In this document: positions 8,532 through 17,721 of the stretch, in pieces
Layout: each line of letters opens with the position of its first letter
Numbering within the stretch: the first letter of the stretch is position 1
Source: Roseibium litorale
GTDB taxonomy: Bacteria > Pseudomonadota > Alphaproteobacteria > Rhizobiales > Stappiaceae
Reading direction: 5' to 3'
Assembly (NCBI RefSeq): GCF_014842915.1
Contig: NZ_JACYXI010000008.1
Coordinates: 124,001 to 188,000 of the forward strand
DNA: 64,000 bases
Made by a program: the position numbers and the translations under genes
Notes under the pieces: generated by a model
Seen by the model: only the letters and a program-made list of their open reading frames with translations
Told to the model about the DNA's origin: nothing
Database searches by the model: none

Positions 8532-9704
8532 GTGTCGCTTCCCATGAAAGTTGCAGTCGCCGGCCTGGGCTACAGGATGGCCAACGTGTTGAAGTCCTTC
8601 CACAAGGCCAACCCGGATCTTGCCGTGACCGGCCTTGCCGATCCCGCGCCGGCGGGCCTTGAAGACCTTCAGAAAGCCGGACTTGATGTGGGCCCGCGGT
8701 TCGACGACGTGGACGAGATGGTGCAGACGGTCCGCCCGGACCTGCTGATGGTCGGCTCTCCCAACGCCTTTCATCTGGAGCATGTGCGAAGCGGGCTGCG
8801 CAACGGGGTGAAGGTCTTCACCGAAAAGCCGGTGGTAATCGACGAGCAGCAGTCCATGGAAATGGCGCAGCTCCTTGGAGAATACGGCGCAGACCAGGTG
8901 CTGGTGGGTCTGGTGCTGCGCTATTCCGATCTCTACCAGGATCTCAGGAAGGCCCAGGCCGACGGCCAGATCGGCGACGTGGTCTCCATCGAGGCGTGTG
9001 AGCATATCGCGCCCTATCACGGCGCCTTCTTCATGCGGGACTGGCGCCGGTACCAGCAATATGCCGGCCCCTATATCCTGGAAAAATGCTGCCACGACAT
9101 CGACCTCTACGCGAGCGTCGTGGGCGCGCGGGCAAGCGCCGTTTCCAGCTTCGGCGGCCGCAAGTCCTTCGTCCCGGACAATGCGCCTGAGGTTCTCTCG
9201 AACGCCGAGCGCGAGCAGTATTACTGCAAGCCGAGCGGCTGGAACGCCACGGACAAGGTCTTCGACAGCGACGCGGATATCATCGATTATCAGACGGCCC
9301 TGATCGAATATGAGAACGGGGCAACCATGGCCTTTCACGCCAATCTGAACGTGCCCAACCAGTTCCGCCGCTTCTGCGTGATCGGCTCCAAGGGCATGGC
9401 GGAAGGGGATTTCGTCCGCAACAATTTCTCCGTCCACGCCGCCTCTTCCGGCGAGAAGCTGGTCGAGAAGCGTTATGAGGGTGTCGAAACCGACCACTAT
9501 GGCGCCGATGACCAGATGGCCGCCGATATCACGCGCAATCTTCTGGAAGGCGAGCCCCTCCCCGTCGGCATCATCGACGCGCTTGAGGCCGGACTGACGG
9601 CGATCAAGATCGATGAGGCCCGGCGCGAGCGCCGCCTGATCGACATGGGCAGCACGTGGGCGCGTTTCGATGAAGCGCTCCGCACAGCGCCGCGCCAGTC
9701 ATGA
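8532..9704 (+). CDS. Gfo/Idh/MocA-family oxidoreductase
   Basis: An NAD(P)-dependent sugar or inositol dehydrogenase-like protein of 386-390 residues. The Rossmann motif is KVAVAGLGYRMANVL at the N-terminus, followed by the family EKP motif (VFTEKPVV, about residue 99) and the C-terminal half with HDID in the substrate-binding region. The open frame starts at a GTG at 8532; the ATG at 8544 (MKVAVAGLGYR) fits the family better, and neither has a strong ribosome-binding site. The gene overlaps the acetyltransferase by 4 bases. In context it may oxidise the polyol released by the phosphatase of the divergent operon, which is inference. Confidence 0.9.
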   Translation: MSLPMKVAVAGLGYRMANVLKSFHKANPDLAVTGLADPAPAGLEDLQKAGLDVGPRFDDVDEMVQTVRPDLLMVGSPNAFHLEHVRSGLRNGVKVFTEKPVVIDEQQSMEMAQLLGEYGADQVLVGLVLRYSDLYQDLRKAQADGQIGDVVSIEACEHIAPYHGAFFMRDWRRYQQYAGPYILEKCCHDIDLYASVVGARASAVSSFGGRKSFVPDNAPEVLSNAEREQYYCKPSGWNATDKVFDSDADIIDYQTALIEYENGATMAFHANLNVPNQFRRFCVIGSKGMAEGDFVRNNFSVHAASSGEKLVEKRYEGVETDHYGADDQMAADITRNLLEGEPLPVGIIDALEAGLTAIKIDEARRERRLIDMGSTWARFDEALRTAPRQS

Positions 9705-10318
9705 GGACAGATCTTGCAACCATGACCGGATATGCCATCCGGCCCGCCCGCGCCGGTGACCGGGATGCTGTCGCCGCCATTTGCCTGCGGACCGCCAACA
9801 ACGGCCAGGATGCCAGCACCTGCTACAGCGATCCGGACTATCCCGGGTTTGTCTGGGCCCTGCCCTATCTTGCGCTGGACGGCGGGATTGCCTTTGTCCT
9901 GACCCGGGACGAGGAGGTCATGGGTTATGCGGCCGGAACGGCGGACACTCGCGCCTTCGAGCAGGAGCAGGAAAAGAGCTGGTGGCCGGAGCTGCGGTCG
10001 CGTCTCGCAAGGGCAAAGGCCGCAACGGACGACGACCGCTATGTCCTGGACTATGTCCGCACACCGGAATCCCTGCCTGACAGCATCGTGCAGCCCTACC
10101 CGGCTCATCTGCACATCAATCTCCTGCCGGAGGCGCAAGGCGGTGGCAACGGACGGCGTCTTCTCAGCCAGTTGCTCGAGGCTCTGAAGGCGGCAGGAGC
10201 GCCGGGCGTTCATCTCGGCGTCAACCACCTGAACGAGCCGGTCACCGCCTTCTACGGCAAGCTCGGATTCACCGAGATCGCCCGCCTGCCCTCGATCATC
10301 ATGGCAAGGCCGCTGTGA
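9701..10318 (+). CDS. GNAT-family N-acetyltransferase
   Basis: A 205-residue protein with the acetyl-CoA binding loop AQGGGNGRRLL near residue 145 and the closing AFYGKLGFTEI of the GNAT fold. The ATG overlaps the dehydrogenase stop (ATGA at 9701-9704), which implies translational coupling and a shared pathway. Such acetyltransferases beside Gfo/Idh/MocA genes often act on amino sugars or related polyols, but the substrate here is not known. It is the last gene of the ROK operon; the next gene is convergent. Confidence 0.87.
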   Translation: MRTDLATMTGYAIRPARAGDRDAVAAICLRTANNGQDASTCYSDPDYPGFVWALPYLALDGGIAFVLTRDEEVMGYAAGTADTRAFEQEQEKSWWPELRSRLARAKAATDDDRYVLDYVRTPESLPDSIVQPYPAHLHINLLPEAQGGGNGRRLLSQLLEALKAAGAPGVHLGVNHLNEPVTAFYGKLGFTEIARLPSIIMARPL

Positions 10319-10329
10319 ATCCGGACAGA

Positions 10330-10386
10330 GCGGCGGTACCTCAATCGGGCGCCGCCACTTGAATGCACTGAGCGGCAGACTGCCGC
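10330..10386. terminator. Possible stem-loops between convergent genes
   Basis: The 227-bp gap between the acetyltransferase (+) and the dehydrogenase at 10546 (-) holds GC-rich self-complementary stretches: GCGGCGG at 10330-10336 against CCGCC near 10352-10356, and GCGGCAG / CTGCCGC at 10372-10378 and 10380-10386. No T-run follows, so a role as terminator is only possible. Nothing else is seen in the gap. Confidence 0.3.
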
Positions 10387-10545
10387 CGGGCGGTGGAAAT
10401 CTGGCCCCAGGTCACACCGTTGCGGGGACCTTCCGCGCCCAGGCTGGATCACACGAGTACGACATTGGCCCTACGGGCGTCCACATCCACATTTGGGGGG
10501 AGACGCCCGCTGGGAAATGAGATGCAGGTTCAGGAGAGGGTGCCC

Positions 10546-11316
10546 TCAGGGTGGGAGCAGCTTGAAGTCGGCGCCTTCCGGCAGAAGTTGACCACCGTCC
10601 ACGATGATGGTGGTCCCGGTGACGTAGTTGGCATCTTCAGAGGCGAGAAACAGGAAGGCATTGGCAACATCCCTGGGGGACCCAAGGCGGTTCAGGGGAA
10701 TTGCCGCTTCCATGTTCTTGATAAAGGCTTCGCTGCGATGGAGCTGGATTGCCTCTGTCAGAATGTTGCCCGGCTCGACACCATTGACGTTGATACCATA
10801 GGAAGAAAACTCCAGCGCTGCCGAACGGATAAAGCCGTTGATCCCGGCTTTGCTCGCCGCATAGTGACCATGACCGGGGCTGGTGACATGCGGCCCGGTA
10901 ATGGAGGACGTGAAGAGAATCCGTCCCGAGCCCTGCTTCTTCATAGGGGGCAGAGCTGCGCGGGCGGCATTAAAGCAACCACGCAGATTGACAGCCATTA
11001 CACGGTCCCAGTTTTCCGGGCTGGTGTTTTCGATCAGCTGCCAGGGATAAATGCCTGCGTTCTGCACAATGATGTCGAGGCGCCCGTGGCGTTCTAAGGT
11101 GAAGGCGACGGCGGCTTCCGCATCTGTCATGCTGGATATGTCGGTGGCGATAAAGCCCGCACCAAGTTCATCTGCCGTTGCCTTGCCCTCACCGGCATCA
11201 AAATCGGCAAGCACCAGATCAGCGCCCTCCTCCTTGAACCGGAGAGCTATTGCCTTGCCTATTCCGCGGGAGGCGCCGACAATCAGTGCCACCTTGTCTT
11301 TCAGTCTTCCGGTCAT
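10546..11316 (-). CDS. Short-chain dehydrogenase/reductase
   Basis: A 256-residue classical SDR. The cofactor motif is LIVGASRGIGKA (residues about 11-22), NAG is present, the catalytic Ser lies in FTSSITG and the Tyr/Lys pair in HYAASKAG. The C-terminus ends with the usual VDGG element. The start is the ATG at 11316, overlapping the permease stop (ATGA, 11313-11316); the frame is open further upstream only because it shadows the permease gene. It closes the operon ROK regulator, ATPase, binding protein, permease, dehydrogenase, so it most likely oxidises the imported sugar or polyol with NAD(P). Confidence 0.92.
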   Translation of the reverse strand: MTGRLKDKVALIVGASRGIGKAIALRFKEEGADLVLADFDAGEGKATADELGAGFIATDISSMTDAEAAVAFTLERHGRLDIIVQNAGIYPWQLIENTSPENWDRVMAVNLRGCFNAARAALPPMKKQGSGRILFTSSITGPHVTSPGHGHYAASKAGINGFIRSAALEFSSYGINVNGVEPGNILTEAIQLHRSEAFIKNMEAAIPLNRLGSPRDVANAFLFLASEDANYVTGTTIIVDGGQLLPEGADFKLLPP

Positions 11317-12308
11317 GCAAGCCTCGCTCGGAGCCGTTGTTTGAACATGTCGAGGAGAACTGCCGCGAGCACAAGGAGGCCATGAATGACCTGGGTGTAG
11401 TTCGCGGGCAGCCCCATCAGGTTGATGGCTGTATTGATTGAGGAAAGTAGAAGTACCCCCGCATAGACGCCCGGGAGCCCACCTACACCGCCCTTCAGGC
11501 TGATCCCTCCGATCACAACAGCAGCAAAGGCATTGAACAGGAGCCCGACACCCAGATTTGCGGTTGCCCCGGACGTCCGGATTGCAAGCAGCCAGCCAGC
11601 AAGACCGGCAATAGCTCCCGCCATCACAAATGCCAGGATGAGATTGCGGTTGACCGGGATACCAGCACGGAAAGTGGCCGTTTCGTTGCCCCCAATCATG
11701 ACCAGATGCCGTCCAAAAGGGGTTTTCGCCATCATGACCGAAAAGAGCAGAAAGCAGGCGATTGCGATCCAGGCCGATAGCGGAATGCCGAGGAGCCGTT
11801 CGATGGCAAACCAGCGGATGGCGGGGGCAAGGTCCTGAGCTGAGCGGCCACCGGAGATGGCAAGCACGATGCCGCGCACCCAGATAAAGGAGGCGAGTGT
11901 GATGATGAAGGCGCTCATCTTCAGCTTCACAACAAGGAATCCGTTGAAAAAGCCGATCAGCGCGCCAATTGCGCAGGCTACCAGCAGGGAAACGGGAACC
12001 ATCAGCCATTCGGGAGAAAGTTTGATCCCAATTCCAATGCCTGCCGAGCAGAACAGGATGCCCACCGCCATGGCCGACAAGGCGGCCACGGATTCGACCG
12101 AAAGGTCCATGTGACCTGTGATGATCACCAGAGCAAGGCCGATTGACATGACACCGAGCACGCTCGATGCCTCGATAATGTTGGTGAAGATGCCGGTCTG
12201 AAAATAGTTCGGAATGAGGGCTGAGAAGACTGCGAGCACAAAGGCGAGCATGAACCAGACGAGATTGTCTAGAACGAATTCAAGAATTTTGCGGGTTTGG
12301 GACGTCAT
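11313..12308 (-). CDS. Ribose/fructose-type ABC transporter permease
   Basis: A 331-residue inner-membrane protein of the RbsC/FrcC family with about 8-10 hydrophobic segments. The family's conserved region is seen near the middle (GGNETATFRAGIPV) and near the end (VVIGGISLKGGVGG). The ATG at 12308 (MTSQTRKILEF) is chosen; the open frame runs 21 codons further but without a ribosome-binding site and with non-membrane composition. It works with the ATPase at 13447-14214 and the binding protein at 12368-13408. Confidence 0.92.
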   Translation of the reverse strand: MTSQTRKILEFVLDNLVWFMLAFVLAVFSALIPNYFQTGIFTNIIEASSVLGVMSIGLALVIITGHMDLSVESVAALSAMAVGILFCSAGIGIGIKLSPEWLMVPVSLLVACAIGALIGFFNGFLVVKLKMSAFIITLASFIWVRGIVLAISGGRSAQDLAPAIRWFAIERLLGIPLSAWIAIACFLLFSVMMAKTPFGRHLVMIGGNETATFRAGIPVNRNLILAFVMAGAIAGLAGWLLAIRTSGATANLGVGLLFNAFAAVVIGGISLKGGVGGLPGVYAGVLLLSSINTAINLMGLPANYTQVIHGLLVLAAVLLDMFKQRLRARLA

Positions 12309-12367
12309 GCGGCAAATCCGGATTGGAGAGGGGGAACCCGGGGCCTTCCAGCCCCGGGAGGGCCAAT

Positions 12368-13408
12368 TCACTCGACAGACTTAACCGCCACCGCAGGCGG
12401 CTTCAGATTGCCCCAGAAGGACGGGTCGTCGACGTTCTCCTTGGTGATTGCCGCACCAGGGATCTTGATGTTCGGACCCCATGGCTCGATCGTCAAAACG
12501 CTCTTGAGGCCAAGCACGTCATATTCTCCAGGCTTGATTTCCTGCTTGCCGACGATCTTGTCCATGAACATCGCAACCGCTGCCGCCTGGGCATATAGCG
12601 GCTGCTCGACTTCCACATTGAGCCAGCCCTTGCGGATCAGATCCAGGCCAACGGGTGCGCCGTTCGAGCTCATCATCATCACTTCGCCCGGCTTCTTGCC
12701 CGCGGATTCAAGAGATGCGGCCGCCGCGACGGAGAGGTGAGCAGCATGCAAGAAGATCAAGTCAATGTCAGGATTCGCGAGCATCTGATCGGAGACAATC
12801 GTCCCGGCATTGCTCGCCTCCCACTGCATGGCAGGCACAGAGATGATCTTGACGTCCGGGAATGCCTTCATTCTTTCCTCGAACCCTTTCTGGATATCGA
12901 GGGTGTAAGGGTCACCCGGATCTCCGAGAACCTGAAGGATTTTGCCTTTCACCTCGCCGTATTTGTTCTTGAGCAAGGCAATCGCGTGGTCGCTTGCGAT
13001 GTGACCAATCTCAACCGTTCCGGCAACGGAGGTAAAATCCGATGGTGTTGAGGTAATCTGCCGGTCGAACTCGGCAACGGGGATGCCTGCCGCCCGGGCG
13101 GCCTCGATGGAGGGCTTGAGCGCGTTGAAGTCCACTGCTGCGAGAATGATTGCCGATGGCTTGAGCGCAATCACGTCGTTCATCTGTGATTGCTGAACTT
13201 CCGTTTTGTTGTCGGCGTTGAGGGTTTTCATTTCGTAGCCGGTCTGCTTCAAAAACATTTCCAGAGCGCTGACCGAGCCGGTTTGGAATTCATCGAGTAA
13301 CGTCGGCACGAGATAATAGACGGTGCCTTTTGTCTCTGCGGTAGCAGGGCTGAACATAGCAAGGCTGACTGCCATGATGCCCAGTAAGATCTGCAATAGT
13401 CGCTTCAT
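12368..13408 (-). CDS. Sugar ABC transporter substrate-binding protein (RbsB/FrcB type)
   Basis: A 346-residue periplasmic protein with a signal peptide at residues 1-24 (hydrophobic core [16 protein letters not shown], cleavage after ATA). The mature part begins [16 protein letters not shown] and has the type I pentose/hexose binder layout with the [22 protein letters not shown] helix-strand element. It lies between the ATPase and permease genes. The family imports aldopentoses, fructose or inositol; the ligand here is not determined. It is expected to be the most abundant product of the operon. Confidence 0.91.
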   Translation of the reverse strand: MKRLLQILLGIMAVSLAMFSPATAETKGTVYYLVPTLLDEFQTGSVSALEMFLKQTGYEMKTLNADNKTEVQQSQMNDVIALKPSAIILAAVDFNALKPSIEAARAAGIPVAEFDRQITSTPSDFTSVAGTVEIGHIASDHAIALLKNKYGEVKGKILQVLGDPGDPYTLDIQKGFEERMKAFPDVKIISVPAMQWEASNAGTIVSDQMLANPDIDLIFLHAAHLSVAAAASLESAGKKPGEVMMMSSNGAPVGLDLIRKGWLNVEVEQPLYAQAAAVAMFMDKIVGKQEIKPGEYDVLGLKSVLTIEPWGPNIKIPGAAITKENVDDPSFWGNLKPPAVAVKSVE

Positions 13409-13446
13409 GATCGTTCACTCCTGTTTTGCCGGACCCCTCTTTCGTT

Positions 13447-14214
13447 TTAGCCGCTTGCCGGTCCAGCTCCGGCAAGGGTTTGCCCTGTGATCATCTCAAT
13501 CACTGCATCCGGGCTCGTTTTGCTTCGCTCGACATCTCCCGCAACGACACCGTGACGGATGACGACGATCCGGTCAGCAACCTGAAAGGCCTGCTGCATG
13601 ATGTGAGTGATGATGACGACACCAATTCCCTGATTTGCGACGTGCCGGATCATGTCCAGCCCGCGCCGCGTCTGTTCGACGCCAAGTGCGGCAAAGGGCT
13701 CATCCAGAAGAACCAGCTTGCCGCCCCAATGCACAAAGCGGTTGAGTTCGATGGCTTGCCGCTGACCGCCAGAAAGATGCTCGACCTTGGTGCGAAGGGA
13801 GGGAATGCGGGTACCCGCATCGGTCAGCGCCTTCCTGGTGATTGTTTCCATGGCCCGCTCATCGAGAATGGGTATGCCTGCCACCTTGCGGGTGATCTCG
13901 CGGCCCATGAAGAAATTGCCAACCACATCAACGTTCGTGCAAAGCGACAAGTCCTGATAGACGGTCTCAATGCCGGCGTCTTTGGCTTGGGCTGGTGACT
14001 TTGCCTGATACTCCTCACCTTCAAAAAGCATGCGGCCTGAGGTCGGCTGAAGGCCGCCGGAGATGATCTTCACCAAGGTCGATTTGCCCGCTCCGTTGTC
14101 TCCCAGCAAAGCGACAACCTCCCCCTTCCCAATTGAGAAGCTGATACCTTTAAGAGCTTCAATCGCGCCAAAGTTCTTGCGGATATTGTCCAGGACGAGC
14201 AGTTTTCCGGTCAT
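13447..14214 (-). CDS. Sugar ABC transporter ATP-binding protein, single domain (FrcA-like)
   Basis: A 255-residue ATPase with one ABC domain: Walker A GDNGAGKST, signature LSGGQRQAIEL and Walker B LVLLDEPFAALG. Ribose-type ATPases usually have two fused domains of about 500 residues; this single-domain form matches FrcA of the Sinorhizobium fructose/ribose importer and works as a dimer. Its ATG overlaps the ROK stop by one base (TAATG), so translation is coupled. Compare the full-length two-domain ATPase of the other ribose-type system at 35997-37574. Confidence 0.92.
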   Translation of the reverse strand: MTGKLLVLDNIRKNFGAIEALKGISFSIGKGEVVALLGDNGAGKSTLVKIISGGLQPTSGRMLFEGEEYQAKSPAQAKDAGIETVYQDLSLCTNVDVVGNFFMGREITRKVAGIPILDERAMETITRKALTDAGTRIPSLRTKVEHLSGGQRQAIELNRFVHWGGKLVLLDEPFAALGVEQTRRGLDMIRHVANQGIGVVIITHIMQQAFQVADRIVVIRHGVVAGDVERSKTSPDAVIEMITGQTLAGAGPASG

Positions 14215-15350
14215 TAGGCTGTTCCTTTCTCTGACGTCTCAAACATTTGACCGAAGCGCGGCGAGAGAACGCCAAATACGGCGAGCGCGGCTGCGCCGCG
14301 CAGGGCCGAACGCTGGCAATCGCTTGCCACCATGACGCGAGGCGCAGTACGGTCGTTACGGGCGGAAATCGAGTTGTTGAGACCATCGGCAAGGGTCGCG
14401 AGCTGTTCGATCAAAGACTGAGGGGCCAGGCCGCCGAGCACGATTGTTTCAGGATCAAAAAGGTTCTCGATTGTACGCACCGCGTTCCTGAAGATTGGTG
14501 CAATCCTTGTTACCCAGTCGGCCTCGGACAGACCGCACCGCTTGAAGGCATCAAGAGACAGGTAGCGTTCCAGACAGCCGCGGTTTCCGCAGTGGCACGG
14601 CTCGCCATCTGGTACGGCAGCGATATGCCCAATTTCTCCCGCGTTGCCCCAGGCTCCGCGCATCACAACGCCTTCATGCATCATGGCGCCGCCGAGACCG
14701 ACGCTAAAGAACAGGTAATAGTAGTCGGAGAACCGCTGCCCGAGACCATAAAGCTGCTCGCCTAAGGCCGCTGCGGCCATGTCGTTTTCGATGAAGGCGG
14801 GCAAGCCAGTCGAGTCCGCAAGACGCTGGCGTATGTCGACATTCTTCCAGCCGGTCATGGTTGTCGGTCCCACGAAGCTCATGGAAGCCACATCGAAGGG
14901 TCCTGGCAGTGCCATGCCTGCGCCAAGCAGCCGCCCCTTTAAGGGGCTTGCCTTGAGGTCCCTGACCATTTCCCCAATGAGAGCGAAGGCTTCGTCCGGG
15001 GTCGCATTCAAGGCTGGATGCTGGCGGCTCTCGACCACATCGCCGCGAAGATTGATCAGCGCAGCCTCGATACCGATCGGAGTGAGGTGAATCCCGACGG
15101 AAAGCCCTCCCTCGGGATTGATGGTCAGTGCTGAGGGAGGGATTCCGCGCCCTTTCGGTTTCGCGCGGACGGACAGAACAAGACCATGATCCTCAAGCTC
15201 CCGGACGATTGTGGACACCGTTTGGACGGTGAGGCCAACGCGGTCCGCGATCTCCCCGCGTGTTGTCGGGCCGTGCAGGCGTATCGACTCCAGGACGATA
15301 CGTCTGTTGAACGGCCTGCCGGATTCCTGATTGGTGCCGCGCAAAGTCAT
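14214..15350 (-). CDS. ROK-family transcriptional repressor
   Basis: A 378-residue protein with an N-terminal winged helix (TTRGEIADRVGLTVQTVST) and a ROK domain that keeps the zinc motif CHCGNRGCLE and the sugar-kinase-like ENDMAAAALGE and GLGGAM stretches. The ATG at 15350 is preferred over the GTG at 15383 because GGAG lies 9 bases before it. It is the first gene of the sugar importer operon, which it probably represses until the sugar binds. An AT-rich site just upstream is the likely operator. Confidence 0.92.
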   Translation of the reverse strand: MTLRGTNQESGRPFNRRIVLESIRLHGPTTRGEIADRVGLTVQTVSTIVRELEDHGLVLSVRAKPKGRGIPPSALTINPEGGLSVGIHLTPIGIEAALINLRGDVVESRQHPALNATPDEAFALIGEMVRDLKASPLKGRLLGAGMALPGPFDVASMSFVGPTTMTGWKNVDIRQRLADSTGLPAFIENDMAAAALGEQLYGLGQRFSDYYYLFFSVGLGGAMMHEGVVMRGAWGNAGEIGHIAAVPDGEPCHCGNRGCLERYLSLDAFKRCGLSEADWVTRIAPIFRNAVRTIENLFDPETIVLGGLAPQSLIEQLATLADGLNNSISARNDRTAPRVMVASDCQRSALRGAAALAVFGVLSPRFGQMFETSEKGTA

Positions 15351-15386
15351 GCCAAAGATCTCCAACTGCACAAAGATTGGCACTGC

Positions 15387-15405
15387 CTAATTATTTAGTC
15401 AAACC
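15387..15405. promoter_or_regulatory. AT-rich putative ROK operator/promoter
   Basis: The stretch around TAATTATTTAGTCAAA, some 40-55 bases upstream of the ROK start, is strongly AT-rich in a GC-rich setting. It contains the TTTAGT core also seen in the first ROK locus (complement of 7243-7253). It is a likely site for autoregulation. Inference from composition and similarity only. Confidence 0.4.
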
Positions 15406-15548
15406 ATTTTCAAAAAACATTTTGCGGCGGCCGGACTAGCGGATTTGCCTTTTCTGTCTGCCTCAGTCCGGAAGGTCAGGGTGGCTCAACGCTCCGGCCA
15501 CACAGAGAAAGGAGAGTCGACAGACGCGCTTTTTTGCTTTATCGCTTA

Positions 15549-15564
15549 GATTAATCGTTTAATC
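15549..15564. promoter_or_regulatory. LacI-type operator upstream of the purine operon
   Basis: GATTAATCGTTTAATC is a near-perfect palindrome: perfect 6-bp arms GATTAA/TTAATC around a central CG. It lies 17 bases before the LacI-family start codon at 15581. The centre and spacing are typical of LacI/PurR-type operators, and the position suits autorepression of the operon. Confidence 0.65.
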
Positions 15565-15580
15565 AGCGCTTGCGAGCCTC

Positions 15581-16654
15581 ATGACCACAAGCCGGACCAG
15601 ACCCAACCTGAGCCAGATCGCGACGCTGCTGGATGTTTCCGCGGCGACGGTCTCCAATGCTCTGTCGGGAAAAGGGCGCGTGTCGGAAGAACTGGCCGAA
15701 CGCATCCGCGCCAAGGCGGCGGAACTCGGCTACATGCCGAGCCAGGCCGGGCGGGCGCTGAGAACAGGCCGAAGCCAGGTGCTTGGACTGGTCCTGCCGG
15801 ATATCGCCAATCCGCTCTTTCCCCAGATCGCCCAGGCCATCGAGCATGCCGCCTCGAATGCGGGCTATGGTGTGCTGATTGCCGACTCCCGCGGCGATGT
15901 GGCCATGCAGACAAAAGCCATTCAGCAGTTGCAGGACCGGGGCGTGGACGGCATCGTCATCATTCCCCGGCGGGGAACCCGCGTCGCGGATATCGGCAGT
16001 CCCGTGGCCGTCATCGACAGCCCGTCTACGCCGGGCAACACCGTCTCTGCCGATCACTGGCAGGGCGGCCAGCTCGTCGCCCGGCATCTTCTGGACCTCG
16101 GCCACCGCGACTTTCTCCTGATCGGCAACAATCCGGCCTCCAACGTTCAGAACGACCGCATCGGCGGCATCAAGTCCTGCCTGCCGGCTTCCATCAGCGC
16201 CCAGATCTTGTGGGTCGAAACGCACGAAAGCCGTCACGGCAATGGCTGCCATCTCGGCTTGGCGGAAAAGGTTCGTGACGGCGTCACCGCCTTTGCTGCC
16301 GTTTCGGACCTGCAAGCCCTGAGAGCCCTCACCGAATTGCAGGGCGCAGGCGTGCGCGTCCCGGATGACGCCAGCGTAACCGGGTTCGATGACCTGATCT
16401 GGTCCTCCGCCATTACCCCCGCGCTGACCACCGTGCGCATGGATATGGCGGCCATCGCCGAGCAAGCCATTTCCGCCCTTTCGGCGGTCATCGAAGCCCA
16501 GAACCCGGCGGATCAGGTTGGCTCCGTCATGCGGGCCAGCATGGTTGCCAAGGCAGAACAACCAAGCGTGCCGATGGATCTGGTCATCCGCCAAACCACC
16601 GGCCCGGCCCCATCCCAAGCGTCAAAAACACCACCAGCAGGAGACATGGAATGA
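15581..16654 (+). CDS. LacI-family transcriptional regulator of the purine operon
   Basis: A 357-residue LacI/PurR-type protein. The DNA-binding domain is NLSQIATLLDVSAATVSNAL (residues about 9-28), followed by the minor-groove hinge helix and an effector domain that starts GLVLPDIANPLFPQI. Its stop overlaps the ATG of the binding protein gene (ATGA at 16651-16654), so it is part of the operon that contains the importer, nucleoside hydrolase, adenine deaminase and phosphoribosyltransferase. Its effector is therefore likely a purine base or nucleoside, as for PurR and CytR, though this is inferred from context. A palindromic operator lies at 15549-15564. Confidence 0.92.
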   Translation: MTTSRTRPNLSQIATLLDVSAATVSNALSGKGRVSEELAERIRAKAAELGYMPSQAGRALRTGRSQVLGLVLPDIANPLFPQIAQAIEHAASNAGYGVLIADSRGDVAMQTKAIQQLQDRGVDGIVIIPRRGTRVADIGSPVAVIDSPSTPGNTVSADHWQGGQLVARHLLDLGHRDFLLIGNNPASNVQNDRIGGIKSCLPASISAQILWVETHESRHGNGCHLGLAEKVRDGVTAFAAVSDLQALRALTELQGAGVRVPDDASVTGFDDLIWSSAITPALTTVRMDMAAIAEQAISALSAVIEAQNPADQVGSVMRASMVAKAEQPSVPMDLVIRQTTGPAPSQASKTPPAGDME

Positions 16655-17676
16655 CCCTCAAGACCCTTCTTTGCGCGGCAACCGCGCTGACGCTGAGCGC
16701 AGGCTTTGCCCAGGCTCAGGACAAGACCCTGACCATCTCTGCTTACGCCTTCGCCCAGGACGAATTCAGCGAGATCCTCTACAAGCCGTTTGAAGCAAAA
16801 TGCGGCTGCAAGGTTGTCGTGGAGACCGGCAACAGCGTCGAACGCCTCGCCAAGATGGAAGCCAACAAAGACAATCCGGTGATCGACATGGCCGTCATGT
16901 CCATGGCCGACGCTCTGGCAGCCTCCCGCAGCGGCCTGACCGACAAGATCGACACGTCCAAGCTGACCAACTACGGCAAGCTCTACGACATCGCCAAGGA
17001 CCCGAACGGCGACGGCATGAGCGTTGGCTATACGTTCTATGCAACCTCGATCGTCTACCGCACCGACAAGATGAAGATCGAGTCCTGGGCGGATCTGCTC
17101 AAGGATGACATTGCGCCCCATATCGCTTTCCCGAACATCACCACCAACCAGGGCGCGCCCGCGCTTTATATGGTCGGCAAGGCGCTCGGCTCGGACAGCG
17201 CGGATCTTCAGGTGCCGATCGAGGCCGTCGGTAAAAAGGCCAGCGAGATTGTGACCTTCTACGTGAAGTCGTCCCAGCTCGTGCAGCTGATGCAGCAGGA
17301 AGAAATCTGGGCAGCTCCCATTGGCCGTTTTTCCTGGGCCCCCTTCACCAAGCTTGACCTGCCGCTGGCATGGGCAACGCCGAAGGAAGGCCAGACCGGC
17401 GGCATGAACGTCATGGTCGTCACCAAGGGCTCCAAGAACCGTGACCTTGCGCTTGAGTTCATGGACTATTGGCTCTCCACCGAAGTCCAGACCAAGCTGG
17501 CCAACGCCCTGGTCGACAGCCCGGCCAACTCCGAGGTTGAGGTCTCCGAAGAGGTTGCCAACAACATCACCTACGGTGCCGAAACCGCCAAGACCCTGAC
17601 GCTGCTGCCTTCCGCCGTCTCTCTCGACAACCGCGACACGTGGCTGGCGGAGTGGAACGCAAAGGTCAGCCAGTAA
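16651..17676 (+). CDS. ABC transporter substrate-binding protein (PotD/Fbp type)
   Basis: A 341-residue periplasmic protein with a signal peptide at residues 1-22 (MTLKTLLCAATALTLSAGFAQA) and a mature start QDKTLTISAYAFAQDEF. It has a close Cys pair (KCGCKVV) near residue 51 and the two-lobe layout of type II binders related to spermidine and ferric-iron binders. It is the first transport gene of the operon and is separated from the permeases by 220 bases with two strong hairpins, which would allow more binding protein than permease to be made. Purine nucleoside binders are usually of the BmpA or solute:sodium symporter types, so this class with nucleoside-processing enzymes is unusual. Confidence 0.9.
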   Translation: MTLKTLLCAATALTLSAGFAQAQDKTLTISAYAFAQDEFSEILYKPFEAKCGCKVVVETGNSVERLAKMEANKDNPVIDMAVMSMADALAASRSGLTDKIDTSKLTNYGKLYDIAKDPNGDGMSVGYTFYATSIVYRTDKMKIESWADLLKDDIAPHIAFPNITTNQGAPALYMVGKALGSDSADLQVPIEAVGKKASEIVTFYVKSSQLVQLMQQEEIWAAPIGRFSWAPFTKLDLPLAWATPKEGQTGGMNVMVVTKGSKNRDLALEFMDYWLSTEVQTKLANALVDSPANSEVEVSEEVANNITYGAETAKTLTLLPSAVSLDNRDTWLAEWNAKVSQ

Positions 17677-17721
17677 GATCCTGCCGGAAAAGCCCGTCAA
17701 CAAGGCCTGTCAGCAAGCTTT

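Noticed and set aside
7176..9497. Long open frame (773 codons) on the minus strand
   Set aside because: It covers the ROK and dehydrogenase genes in antisense and resembles no protein family; both opposite genes have clear motifs.
10330..10386. Small RNA gene in the convergent gap
   Set aside because: Only short GC-rich stems are seen and no promoter or T-run supports a transcript.
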